Origin: a bacterium
GTDB lineage: Bacteria > Electryoneota > RPQS01
DNA length: 64,000 bases
Reading direction: 5' to 3'
NCBI GenBank assembly: GCA_016703065.1
Contig: JADJCU010000007.1
Coordinates: 174,715 to 238,714, forward strand
Shown here: piece by piece, positions 7,409-15,711 of the stretch
Layout: every line of letters starts with the position of its first letter
Position numbering within the stretch: the first letter of the stretch is position 1
Notes under the pieces: model-generated
Seen by the model: only the letters and a program-made list of their open reading frames with translations
What the model was told of the DNA's origin: nothing
The model's database searches: none
Translations under genes and position numbers: made by a program

Positions 7409-10338
7409 GATTTGACACAAAGTGGTGGTGCGCCGCCGCTGTATTCCTGCTTTCGCTGTTTGTCTATGGTGCGACGATGGCGGACTCCGTTTCGTTCTGG
7501 GATTGTGGCGAATTTGCCGCGTGCTCGTACACACTCTCAGTACCTCATCCGCCGGGCTCACCGCTCTTCCTGACTTTGGGGCGCGTCTTCTCGATGTTCC
7601 CGCTGTCATCTGATATTGCAGTGCGTGTAACGTGGATGTCCGTGTTAGCGAGCGCGTTTGCCAACTTGCTGCTCTTTCTGATCATCGTGCGCCTGATCCG
7701 GCATTTGCGCGGCATTGAGCAGTCGGCGCTTGACCGGATCATTGTCTATGGTTCGGCGTTGGTCGGATCGCTGTCGCTTGGCTTCTCGTATTCGATGTGG
7801 TTCAACGCTGTCGAGTCGGAAGTCTACGCCATGAGCCAGCTATTCACCCATCTTGTTGTCTGGCTGATATTGGTTTGGCATGAAAAGGCGGATGAACCCG
7901 GGAATGAGCGTTGGCTGCTGATGATTGCATATGTCATCGGCCTGTCGACCGGCGTGCACTTACTGATGATTCTCGGCATCCCCGCGCTCGCATTGGTCAT
8001 CTATTTCCGCCGCCGCAGCTATGAGTTAAAGTCCTTCATTGGCATGATCGCGATTACGGGCGTTCTCTTCATTCTGGTTTATCCGGGTGTTGTGAAGTGG
8101 CTGCCCGCGCTGGCGAGCAAGTTGAACAGTCTGGCTGCTCCTTTTGTCGTCGTAGCCGTGTTGGGTGGCATTTTCTGGTGGGCGTTGCGCAACCGTCACG
8201 GTATCATCGGCACCGCCATGGCTGGTTTACTCTTGGTGATCATCGGCTATTCGAGTTACACGATGATCTACATTCGCTCCGGGCTGAATCCACCGATCGA
8301 TGAAAACGACCCCGAGACGCCGGCGGCGTTCCTGAGCTATTTGAATCGTGAGCAGTATGGCGACCGCGCCATGTTCCCCCGAATGTGGAAGGGCAACCCC
8401 GCCTATTCCAGTGAATGGGACTACTTCTGGGACTATCAGATCAACAAGATGTTCAACCGTTACCTCTTGTGGCAGTTTGTGGGCCGGGAAGGCGCACCGA
8501 AGCAAGAGTTCCAGGACGCTGGTGTTGATCCGACCTATTCGGTTCTTGGCATTTTGTCTGGTGAGTCTTCGGGGATATTCCGCTGGTTAGCGATCCTGAC
8601 GTGCGCGCCGCTATTGCTGGGTTTTGTGGGTTTCTTTCACCAATACGGGCGTGATAAGAGCGGTTGGCTGGTCGTTGCAACGCTCTTCTTCATGACAGGC
8701 TACGCGGTTATTCTCTATTTGAATCAGGACGACCCGCAGCCGCGTGAGCGTGACTATTCTTACGTGGGTGCTTTCTTTGCCTTTGCGATCTGGATCGGGC
8801 TGGGTACCATGGCAGTGCTGGATTTGATTGCCCGCAAGATGAAGGAGTCGCGACAGGTCGTATTGGCGGCCGTGGCACTGCTGTTGATTCTTGCTCCCGG
8901 CATTCTGTTGGCCCGCAACTACGCGATGAATGACCGCACCGAAAATCATGTCGCGTGGGACTATAGCTATAACATGCTGATGTCGTGCGGCCCGAATGGG
9001 ATTATCTTTACCAACGGCGACAACGACACATTCCCCGTGTGGTACCTGCAAGAGGTCGAGGGTGTACGAAAGGACGTTCGAGTTGTAAACCTGAGCCTGC
9101 TGAACACGGGTTGGTACATCAAGCAGCTCCGTGACCGCGAACCGAAAGTTCCGATTTCGTTTAGCGACGTTTACATTGATCGCAATATTGACGGCACAGA
9201 TGCGCAGGCGATTTTGTCTCGCTATTGGCCGACCGAGAAACGCCGAGTTGAACTGAATTCGCCTGAAGGCAAGATGAGTTGGGACGTTCCCGGCGCGATG
9301 TATATTCCCTATAAGCAAGGCGAATCCCGCGATCCCAACTTCTTGCGCGTGCAGGATCAGATGATCCTCGACATCTTGCGGACGAATTACGATCCGTCGA
9401 AGACACCCACGCCGAAGCCCGTGTACTTTGCGGTCACCGTGGCCAATTCAAATATGGTCGGCTTGCGCGAATTCCTGACCATGGAGGGGTTGGTTTTCCG
9501 TGTCACGCCACGTGGCGCTGGCGGTCGCGGTATAGATGCAGAGCGCCTCAAAACGAACTTCTTGTCGACCTTCAAGGGCCACTTCCGCGGAATCAACAAC
9601 CCGACGGTTCACTTTGACGACAACGTGTCCAAGCTGCTCCAGAACTACCGTTCGGCGTTTTTGCAGCTCGCTTATTACTATCGGACACTGCCCGATCAAG
9701 GCGAACCAAGCGGTAGAGCAAATGGCTCTGTCGAAGACATGATCACAAATTTCGATTTGCTTTCAAACCGCGAAAAGTCCCTGGCGTCAATGCGTTATAT
9801 GGACGAGTTGATACCTGAGGATATTCGGCCGATCGGAAATGTGGATTTGTCGCTTCAAATTGGACGGATGTTCGCCGACGTAGGCGACGACGAAGGACTG
9901 CGCAAACGACTTGATTGGGCGGAAGCGCGTTCGGACTTGAGTTTCGAGTCGCGTATGCGGATCGCCGGCACCTACGCGGGTACCTTGAAGAACCCCGACC
10001 GCGCAGGACAGATTGCACGTGATGCACTTGGCGAGAACCCGACGATCGAACAGCTTTATACGGCTGGTACGACCATGTATGCATCAGACGCGCCTCAGAT
10101 GGCGTCGGAGTTCTTTGAACGGATAATGGCGCTTGATCCGCGCAACGGACAGGCAATCGGCGGTCTGTTGCAAGCGTATGAGAAGCTCGGCAAGATGAAT
10201 GAATCAATTACCTTGTTGGAGCAGTGGCTGACAGTAACGCCGAATGACGCGGGAGCGCGTCGCAGATTGGATGACCTTCGCGGCAGGTTAGCCGCCCGAG
10301 ATACGAGCGCCGCGAAGCCGGCGACATCGCCAAATTAA
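7405..10338 (+). CDS. DUF2723 integral membrane protein with TPR-like tail
   Basis: This is a 977-residue protein with a GTG start overlapping the preceding glycosyltransferase. The first 520 residues hold about a dozen membrane helices and the family signature FWDCGEFAACSYTLSVPHPPGSP, where the acidic pair follows helix 1. The family resembles GT-C protein O-mannosyltransferases (human TMEM260 is a relative). The central part is an extracytoplasmic domain with a NGDNDTFP motif, and the last 200 residues form TPR-like helical repeats. It probably transfers a lipid-linked sugar to an exported substrate, consistent with the dolichyl-phosphate-mannose-synthase-like gene at 11660; the activity itself is inferred. 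Confidence 0.87.
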   Translation: MRFDTKWWCAAAVFLLSLFVYGATMADSVSFWDCGEFAACSYTLSVPHPPGSPLFLTLGRVFSMFPLSSDIAVRVTWMSVLASAFANLLLFLIIVRLIRHLRGIEQSALDRIIVYGSALVGSLSLGFSYSMWFNAVESEVYAMSQLFTHLVVWLILVWHEKADEPGNERWLLMIAYVIGLSTGVHLLMILGIPALALVIYFRRRSYELKSFIGMIAITGVLFILVYPGVVKWLPALASKLNSLAAPFVVVAVLGGIFWWALRNRHGIIGTAMAGLLLVIIGYSSYTMIYIRSGLNPPIDENDPETPAAFLSYLNREQYGDRAMFPRMWKGNPAYSSEWDYFWDYQINKMFNRYLLWQFVGREGAPKQEFQDAGVDPTYSVLGILSGESSGIFRWLAILTCAPLLLGFVGFFHQYGRDKSGWLVVATLFFMTGYAVILYLNQDDPQPRERDYSYVGAFFAFAIWIGLGTMAVLDLIARKMKESRQVVLAAVALLLILAPGILLARNYAMNDRTENHVAWDYSYNMLMSCGPNGIIFTNGDNDTFPVWYLQEVEGVRKDVRVVNLSLLNTGWYIKQLRDREPKVPISFSDVYIDRNIDGTDAQAILSRYWPTEKRRVELNSPEGKMSWDVPGAMYIPYKQGESRDPNFLRVQDQMILDILRTNYDPSKTPTPKPVYFAVTVANSNMVGLREFLTMEGLVFRVTPRGAGGRGIDAERLKTNFLSTFKGHFRGINNPTVHFDDNVSKLLQNYRSAFLQLAYYYRTLPDQGEPSGRANGSVEDMITNFDLLSNREKSLASMRYMDELIPEDIRPIGNVDLSLQIGRMFADVGDDEGLRKRLDWAEARSDLSFESRMRIAGTYAGTLKNPDRAGQIARDALGENPTIEQLYTAGTTMYASDAPQMASEFFERIMALDPRNGQAIGGLLQAYEKLGKMNESITLLEQWLTVTPNDAGARRRLDDLRGRLAARDTSAAKPATSPN

Positions 10339-10367
10339 CGCAACCTTTGGAAATTCGGAGGTAGAGA

Positions 10368-11111
10368 ATGTACCGACTCTTGGGATCCCTGTGCATTGCG
10401 AGCTTGCTGACATTGTCGGTAACGGCGACCAGTTTTGCCTATGACAGCCCGCGCAAATACGGCATTCAGCTGGGCGGCGGCATGGGCCTGTATGACATGG
10501 GCGACGTCAACCTTGGCGTTGACTATTTGACGGACTTGAACGCCGGCAATACGGCAACAACGTCGGACATGGGACCGATGGGGAGCTTTACGCTCTTGTA
10601 CCGTCCCGCCCGGCACCAGCTTTGGGAAATCGGCTATAACGCGATTCTTGACGTTGAAAACACGGTCGAGAGCGCGCGAGGTGACACAAGTGGGCAGATA
10701 TTGATGCATGCCAATGAATTCTATGTCAAAGCCGTAATCGTGACCTATCCGAAAGAGGCTTTGAATCTGAATTTCGGTGTTGGCGCCGCCTACTACAATG
10801 CGGAACTTCAGATTCAGGACGATTTCACCCGCGCGTTCTACTATGACGCGGTAGGTCGCGCCTTTGGCTTGATTGGCTCAGTCGGCCTCGAGCTCGGCCT
10901 GTCCGAACAAGTTGGCCTTTATTTGGGCGGTGGCGGCCGTCTCGTCAATACAAATAACTTCACGTACGAATCGTCACCGGGCGTTCGCAGCAGCGTCAAG
11001 ATTCTTGGCGGCAGCCGTCCGATCGAGCTGAACATGACAGGTGGCTACGCGCAGCTTGGTCTGCGGCTCTATTTCGACAAAGTGACCAAGCCGATTGATT
11101 TCAGCCGGTAA
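10368..11111 (+). CDS. Outer-membrane beta-barrel protein
   Basis: The gene encodes 247 residues with a cleavable signal peptide (to about residue 24, FAYDSP). Alternating hydrophobic/polar strands rich in glycine and aromatics follow (QLGGGMGLYDMGD, LNFGVGAAYYN, LYLGGGGRLV), ending in a strand LGLRLYF plus a short tail. This pattern indicates an 8- to 10-stranded OmpW/OmpA-like barrel. I do not recognise a specific family. A clear GGAGG-like site precedes the ATG, and a terminator follows the gene. Confidence 0.78.
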   Translation: MYRLLGSLCIASLLTLSVTATSFAYDSPRKYGIQLGGGMGLYDMGDVNLGVDYLTDLNAGNTATTSDMGPMGSFTLLYRPARHQLWEIGYNAILDVENTVESARGDTSGQILMHANEFYVKAVIVTYPKEALNLNFGVGAAYYNAELQIQDDFTRAFYYDAVGRAFGLIGSVGLELGLSEQVGLYLGGGGRLVNTNNFTYESSPGVRSSVKILGGSRPIELNMTGGYAQLGLRLYFDKVTKPIDFSR

Positions 11112-11136
11112 TATCGACAAGTTTCGGGGAATTTCT

Positions 11137-11170
11137 GACCATCCTGGCCAGCTTGGCAGGGTGGTCTTTT
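11137..11170 (+). terminator. Rho-independent terminator after the beta-barrel gene
   Basis: An inverted repeat (GACCAtCCTG... to ...CAGGgTGGTC) is followed directly by TTTT. It lies 26 bases past the stop of the barrel gene and just upstream of purE. Confidence 0.65.
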
Positions 11171-11198
11171 CCTAAATAGACCTTTGAGAGGATTGGAA

Positions 11199-11663
11199 TT
11201 GGCCGCAACGGACATTCTCATCTTGCTGGGCTCAGATAGTGACCGTGATCAGTTCGATGACACGAGCAAATATGCCGAATATTTTGGCCTTTCGTGGTCG
11301 CTCGAAGTGATATCCGCGCATCGGAATCCGGACCAGTTACGTCGTCGCATCGAGCAGGCGGAACTTGAGGGCACGGAAGTACTTGTGGCCTGCGCAGGTA
11401 TGGCCGCGCATTTGGCGGGCGCCTGCGCTGCCCATTCAGTGCTTCCGGTGATTGGTGTCCCCGGTGCAGGGTCGACATTGGGCGGACTCGACGCGCTTCT
11501 CTCTACAGTGCAAATGCCTGCTGGTGTACCAGTAGCGACAGTCGCAATTGGCAAGGCCGGAGCCCGCAACTCGGTTATTCTTGCAGCGCAGATTCTGGCC
11601 GTGAAGCGCCCGGAAATCCGGGCGAAGCTTCGCGCCTTTAAGGCCAGTGGTTCGCGCCTATGA
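11199..11663 (+). CDS. purE: N5-carboxyaminoimidazole ribonucleotide mutase (PurE)
   Basis: PurE converts N5-CAIR to CAIR in purine synthesis. The protein has the phosphate-binding GSDSD motif, SAHR, and the AGMAAHL...LPVIGVP core of class I PurE, about 154 residues long as expected. I chose TTG 11199 because GAGAGG lies seven bases upstream; TTG 11184 would place that site inside the gene. The stop overlaps the start of the next glycosyltransferase (ATGA), an unusual partnership. PurK is not in the window. Confidence 0.92.
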   Translation: MAATDILILLGSDSDRDQFDDTSKYAEYFGLSWSLEVISAHRNPDQLRRRIEQAELEGTEVLVACAGMAAHLAGACAAHSVLPVIGVPGAGSTLGGLDALLSTVQMPAGVPVATVAIGKAGARNSVILAAQILAVKRPEIRAKLRAFKASGSRL

Positions 11664-12373
11664 AATCTCTTGTCATCATACCCACCTACAACGAAACGGA
11701 AGGAATCGAGGCGATCGTTCGCGCCGTGCTTGATCAGAAGCTCGGAGTTGACGTGCTCGTCGTCGATGACAATTCGCCTGACGGCACGGCGGCTCTCGTA
11801 ACATCGATGCAAGCGGCGGAACCCGGCTTGCACTTATTGAAGAGATCGGGCAAGCTTGGCTTGGGTACCGCGTATGTCGAGGGCTTCAAATATGCGATCG
11901 AGCACGGCTACGATGCCGTTTTCGAGATGGACGCAGACTTCTCACACGATCCGCTGGTACTGCCGCAGTTTCTTGAGAAAATACAAGACAATGACTTCGT
12001 CCTTGGCTCGCGCTATGTCAACGGCATTTCCGTGGTCAATTGGCCGCTCTCGCGGTTGATGCTAAGCTATTTCGCATCCTACTACACGCGGATAATCACT
12101 GGCATGCCTATAAAGGACCCTACCGGCGGTTTTAAGTGTTTCCGCACGACGGTATTGAAAGACATCAATCTTGACAAAGTGAAATCCAACGGCTACAGCT
12201 TCCAAATCGAGATGAACTTCAAGGCTTGGAAAAAGGGCTACAAATATGTCGAGATTCCGATTATCTTCGTCGATCGCCGCTATGGAAAATCGAAGATGTC
12301 GAAGGCGATCATCCGCGAAGCCGTGTGGATGGTGTGGAAACTGCGGTTCAAGTCCATCGTCGGCACATTGTAA
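11660..12373 (+). CDS. Polyprenol-phosphate mannosyltransferase (DPM1-like)
   Basis: This 237-residue GT2 enzyme has IIPTYNE at its N-terminus, VVDDNSPDGT, EMDADFSHDP as the metal-binding DxD-type motif, and DPTGGFKCFR. These are the hallmarks of dolichol/polyprenol monophosphomannose synthases. It makes polyprenyl-phosphate-sugar from a nucleotide sugar at the cytosolic face of the membrane, and the product could serve GT-C-type transferases such as the DUF2723 protein at 7405. There are no membrane helices at the C-terminus, as in the short DPM1 form. It overlaps purE by four bases and abuts the next gene. Confidence 0.88.
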   Translation: MKSLVIIPTYNETEGIEAIVRAVLDQKLGVDVLVVDDNSPDGTAALVTSMQAAEPGLHLLKRSGKLGLGTAYVEGFKYAIEHGYDAVFEMDADFSHDPLVLPQFLEKIQDNDFVLGSRYVNGISVVNWPLSRLMLSYFASYYTRIITGMPIKDPTGGFKCFRTTVLKDINLDKVKSNGYSFQIEMNFKAWKKGYKYVEIPIIFVDRRYGKSKMSKAIIREAVWMVWKLRFKSIVGTL

Positions 12374-13231
12374 ATGGCGCCGCCGCGCTGTGTCACAGTG
12401 GTAGTGGTGACTTACAACTCGGGAGATACGATTGACGGGTGTCTGCAAGCATTGACAGCCAGCGCGGGCGACCTCCTTGATTCCGTGATTCTGGTTGACA
12501 ATGCGTCTACAGACGATTCGGTTTTCTGCGCGAATCGACACAGCGGTTTGCGTGTCATCAGCAACGATACTAACCTCGGTTTCAGCCGTGCCTGCAATAT
12601 TGGCGCACGTGAAGCCGCCACGGACTACCTGCTCTTTCTGAATCCGGATGCGCAAATTGAACCGGACTCTCTAATGGAGCTCGTTGCGTTCATGTCAGCA
12701 CGTCCACAGGCAGCGTGCTGCGGCCCGCTGATCACCGACGAGCGCGGCGTTCCCGATCCGGCTTGCCGACGCGGTTTTCCGACGCCTGTCAACGCGCTTG
12801 GCCGACTGTTCTTTCTGGAAAAATTGTTTCCGTCGAGCAGGAAATTCTCGAGCTATACATTGCCATGGCTGGGCTTCGACACGGAGGCCACGGTTGATTG
12901 CGTATCTGGCGCGTGCTTGATGATTCGGCGCGCGGAGTTTGAACAACTCGGCGGTTTTGATGAGCGCTTTTTCCTGTTCGGCGAGGACATTGATCTTTGC
13001 AAGCGGGTGTCGGAACGTGGGCGCGAAACATGGTTTGTTCCGGCGGCGCGAATCGCGCACATAGGCGGTCATAGTATGCGGCAAGCCAATGACCGCGCGC
13101 AAGTGGAATTCTATCGCGCGATGCGGCTGTACATGGCAAAGCACTGGACCATCCTGCCGCGATGGCTTTATGCGATGATCAGTATTGGTATTAATTTCAG
13201 GGGTTGGTTGGAGAAATATATTGGACATTAG
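12374..13231 (+). CDS. Family 2 glycosyltransferase, rhamnosyltransferase-like
   Basis: A 285-residue GT-A glycosyltransferase with VVVVTYNSGD at the N-terminus, LNPDAQIEPD as the metal-binding motif, and GGFDERFFLFGEDIDLCKRV as the acceptor/base region, matching the WbbL-like rhamnosyltransferase group. It starts right after the stop of the DPM1-like gene, so the three genes from purE onward form one transcription unit. The likely role is adding a sugar to a surface polysaccharide repeat; donor and acceptor are unknown. Confidence 0.87.
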   Translation: MAPPRCVTVVVVTYNSGDTIDGCLQALTASAGDLLDSVILVDNASTDDSVFCANRHSGLRVISNDTNLGFSRACNIGAREAATDYLLFLNPDAQIEPDSLMELVAFMSARPQAACCGPLITDERGVPDPACRRGFPTPVNALGRLFFLEKLFPSSRKFSSYTLPWLGFDTEATVDCVSGACLMIRRAEFEQLGGFDERFFLFGEDIDLCKRVSERGRETWFVPAARIAHIGGHSMRQANDRAQVEFYRAMRLYMAKHWTILPRWLYAMISIGINFRGWLEKYIGH

Positions 13232-13273
13232 CACAGGTCTGATCATGCACTTCTGGTACGCAGGAGGCGACGA

Positions 13274-14320
13274 ATGAGCAGCGCTACGTTACAGGACAAG
13301 TCGCGGAGCACATCAAGTGTTTCCGCCAACGGCACGTCAAGCCCGGCCAAAGGCTTCGCAAGCGGTTTCGTTCTGGAATTCGAGAAACCGATCGTCGAAC
13401 TCGAGAACAAGATTGCGGAAATGCGAGCGCTGGCCGACAGTTCCGGCATGAAAAACATGTCTGTTGAGATTGACCGCATGCAGAAGAAGGCAGTCCGCCT
13501 GCGCGAAGAGGTGTTTTCAAAGCTCACGCGATGGCAGAAGGTGCAGCTTGCCCGGCACCCCCGCCGCCCGTATACATTAGACTATATCGAGCGTCTGTGT
13601 TCGAATTTCATTGAGCTGCACGGGGATCGGGCTTTTGCTGACGACCGCGCTCTGGTATCAGGAATTGGCGAATTCGACGGACAGAGTGTGCTGATCATCG
13701 GCAATCAGAAGGGCCGCGGCACGAAGGAGAATATCCAGCGCAATTTCGGCATGGCCAATCCGGAAGGCTATCGTAAGGCAGTTCGCCATCTCCTGCTCGC
13801 GCAGAAATTCAAACTTCCGGTCATAACATTTATCGACACTCCCGGAGCATATCCGGGTTTGGGCGCGGAAGAGCGCGGACAGGCCGAGGCAATTGCACGC
13901 AGTCTCTACGAGATGGCGCGCCTCGAAGTTCCGATCATCACGTTCGTAATCGGCGAAGGCGGATCGGGCGGTGCTCTGGCGATTTCGGTCGCAGATCGCA
14001 TCTTCATGCTGGAGTATTCCATCTACTCTGTGATATCCCCTGAAGGATGCGCGTCGATTCTGTACCGCGATGCCGGGCAGGCTCCGCAAGCGGCAGAAGC
14101 GCTGAAGCTTACAGCAGACGACCTGCTCGAACTCGGCATCATCGACGGCATCATCCCCGAACCCGCCGGTGGAGCGCACGAGAATGTTGATGAGATCGCA
14201 ATGCGCGTCAAAGAGAAGATTGCTAACACGCTCCCTGAGCTTCTGGCTGAACCGAGCCAGAAGTTGCTTGAGGCACGGCATAAGAAATATGAGCGCATCG
14301 GGTTCTTCCTCGAATCCTGA
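13274..14320 (+). CDS. accA: Acetyl-CoA carboxylase carboxyltransferase subunit alpha
   Basis: AccA pairs with AccD to move the carboxyl group from biotin to acetyl-CoA, the first step of fatty acid synthesis. The protein has 348 residues. A roughly 30-residue low-complexity N-terminal extension precedes the family start (LEFEKPIVELENKI). The core includes the crotonase-type GEGGSGGALA oxyanion region and the SPEGCASILYRD segment. A GGAGG-like site (AGGAGGCGACGAATG) precedes the ATG. AccD and AccBC are not adjacent; the biotin carboxylase and BCCP at 18.8-20.8 kb belong more likely to an acyl-CoA carboxylase. Confidence 0.95.
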   Translation: MSSATLQDKSRSTSSVSANGTSSPAKGFASGFVLEFEKPIVELENKIAEMRALADSSGMKNMSVEIDRMQKKAVRLREEVFSKLTRWQKVQLARHPRRPYTLDYIERLCSNFIELHGDRAFADDRALVSGIGEFDGQSVLIIGNQKGRGTKENIQRNFGMANPEGYRKAVRHLLLAQKFKLPVITFIDTPGAYPGLGAEERGQAEAIARSLYEMARLEVPIITFVIGEGGSGGALAISVADRIFMLEYSIYSVISPEGCASILYRDAGQAPQAAEALKLTADDLLELGIIDGIIPEPAGGAHENVDEIAMRVKEKIANTLPELLAEPSQKLLEARHKKYERIGFFLES

Positions 14321-14330
14321 GGTGCGAGTC

Positions 14331-14726
14331 TTGACGGCGGTTGCACGCGTGCGCGTTCGTTACGCTGAGACCGATGCAATGGGATGGGTCTATTACGCCT
14401 GCTACTACCACTATTTTGAAGTTGCGCGCTCGGAGATGATTCGCGGACTGTGGAAGTCCTATCGCAGGATTGAAGACGAAGACGGATTGCGCCTCCCGGT
14501 GATTGAATCCGGTTGCAAATACGTTAGCGGCGCGAGATACGAAGACGAACTGGATATTGAAACCGAACTGCATTTGCAGGGGGCACGGCTTCGCTTTCAG
14601 TATACGGTGCGGCAGGCACTAACTTCCGAATTAGTGTCAACAGGATTCACAGTGCATTGCTTCGCGAGTCACGACGGTCGGCCGAAACGTGCTCCATCCG
14701 CCTTCCTGATGCTCTTTGCCGAATGA
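14331..14726 (+). CDS. Acyl-CoA thioesterase, YbgC/FadM hotdog family
   Basis: A 131-residue hotdog-fold protein. The signature VRYAETDAMGWVYYACYYHYFE contains the catalytic Asp (ETDAMG) and a tyrosine-rich helix of the YbgC group. I chose TTG 14331 because TGAGGTG lies six bases upstream, straddling the accA stop; an ATG at 14289 and a GTG at 14322 lack such a site. It would hydrolyse acyl-CoA or 4-hydroxybenzoyl-CoA-type thioesters. It overlaps the epimerase gene by four bases (ATGA). Confidence 0.83.
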   Translation: MTAVARVRVRYAETDAMGWVYYACYYHYFEVARSEMIRGLWKSYRRIEDEDGLRLPVIESGCKYVSGARYEDELDIETELHLQGARLRFQYTVRQALTSELVSTGFTVHCFASHDGRPKRAPSAFLMLFAE

Positions 14727-15704
14727 ACCGTGTCGCCCTGGTTACCGGAGCGACGGGCTTTGTAGGTAGTCATGTCGCCGAACGATTGCGGTCGCATGGC
14801 TTCACGACACGGCTGCTCATTCGGGATATCCGCCGTTTGAAGTGGCTGAATCGAAATGAATTCGAGATCGTATTGGGCGACATGGGCGACGTTAATGCGG
14901 TGGCCGCCTCAATGCACGGCGTGGACTGCGTTGTCCACTGCGCTGGGTTGACAAAGGCCTTAAGAGAAGCGGACTACATGCGCGAATGCGGACTCAACAG
15001 CTATTCTAGCTCGCGCTGCTGAATCTGCCGGCGTTCGCCGATTTGTCTATTGCTCGTCGCTCGCCGGTTGCGGCCCTTCAAGGCTCGGAATCCCGCTCAC
15101 TGAGTCTGATCTGCCGCATCCGATCACGCCTTACGGCAGAAGCAAGCGTGCTGGCGAGCTGGCGGTGCAGGCAGCGCTGCGGAACACGGAGTGGATCATT
15201 CTAAGACCGCCCGCCGTAATGGGGCCGCGCGATGAGCAGTTCGTGCCGCTCTTCAAGTTGATGTCAAGGTGGCGCGTCATCACAGAAGTTGGCTTCAGGC
15301 CACGCGAATACAGCCTAATTGGTGTAGATGACTTGGTCGCGATGCTCGCCCATGCAGCTGTAGCGGAGCAGGGGAGTGGCGAGACGCTTTTTGCTACGAT
15401 GCCCGAGCCCTATGCATGGCGCGCCGTCGCAGAGGCATTTCGACGAGTCAGCGGCAAATCGTCACTGCGGTTAGTAGTACCGGAATTCGTGTCGCGCGGA
15501 ATCGGATTGTTTGGCGACTTTCGAGCGCGCGTGACCAATCAACCTGTACTCTTGGGCTCGGACAAGGTCACGGAGATACTGGGCGAGAGTTGGGCGTGCA
15601 GCTCCAACAAGATGAAGCGATTGTGGGGCGTTGAATGTGGCGACGACCTGGACACTGTGGTTGGCAAGACATATCGATTCTATTTGCAACAAAAGTGGAT
15701 ATAG
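14723..15704 (+). CDS. NAD-dependent epimerase/dehydratase (extended SDR), frame broken
   Basis: The N-terminal part (from ATG 14723) carries the Rossmann motif VTGATGFVGSHV. It stops early after RECGL, but the frame one base further on continues with AILARAAESAGVRRFVYCSS, LAGCGPS and the catalytic PYGRSK (Tyr-x-x-x-Lys), then runs to 15704. Skipping one base near 14986-14991 gives a normal protein of about 326 residues. The missing start in the second part and the intact motifs favour a sequence error over a pseudogene. The substrate is probably a nucleotide sugar or a ketone/steroid-like compound; the family alone does not decide. Confidence 0.8.
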
Positions 15705-15711
15705 GTAGAGC

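Noticed and set aside
14723..15704. Epimerase gene as a true pseudogene
   Set aside because: Both halves keep conserved catalytic motifs and normal length, and many neighbouring genes show the same kind of one-base break.
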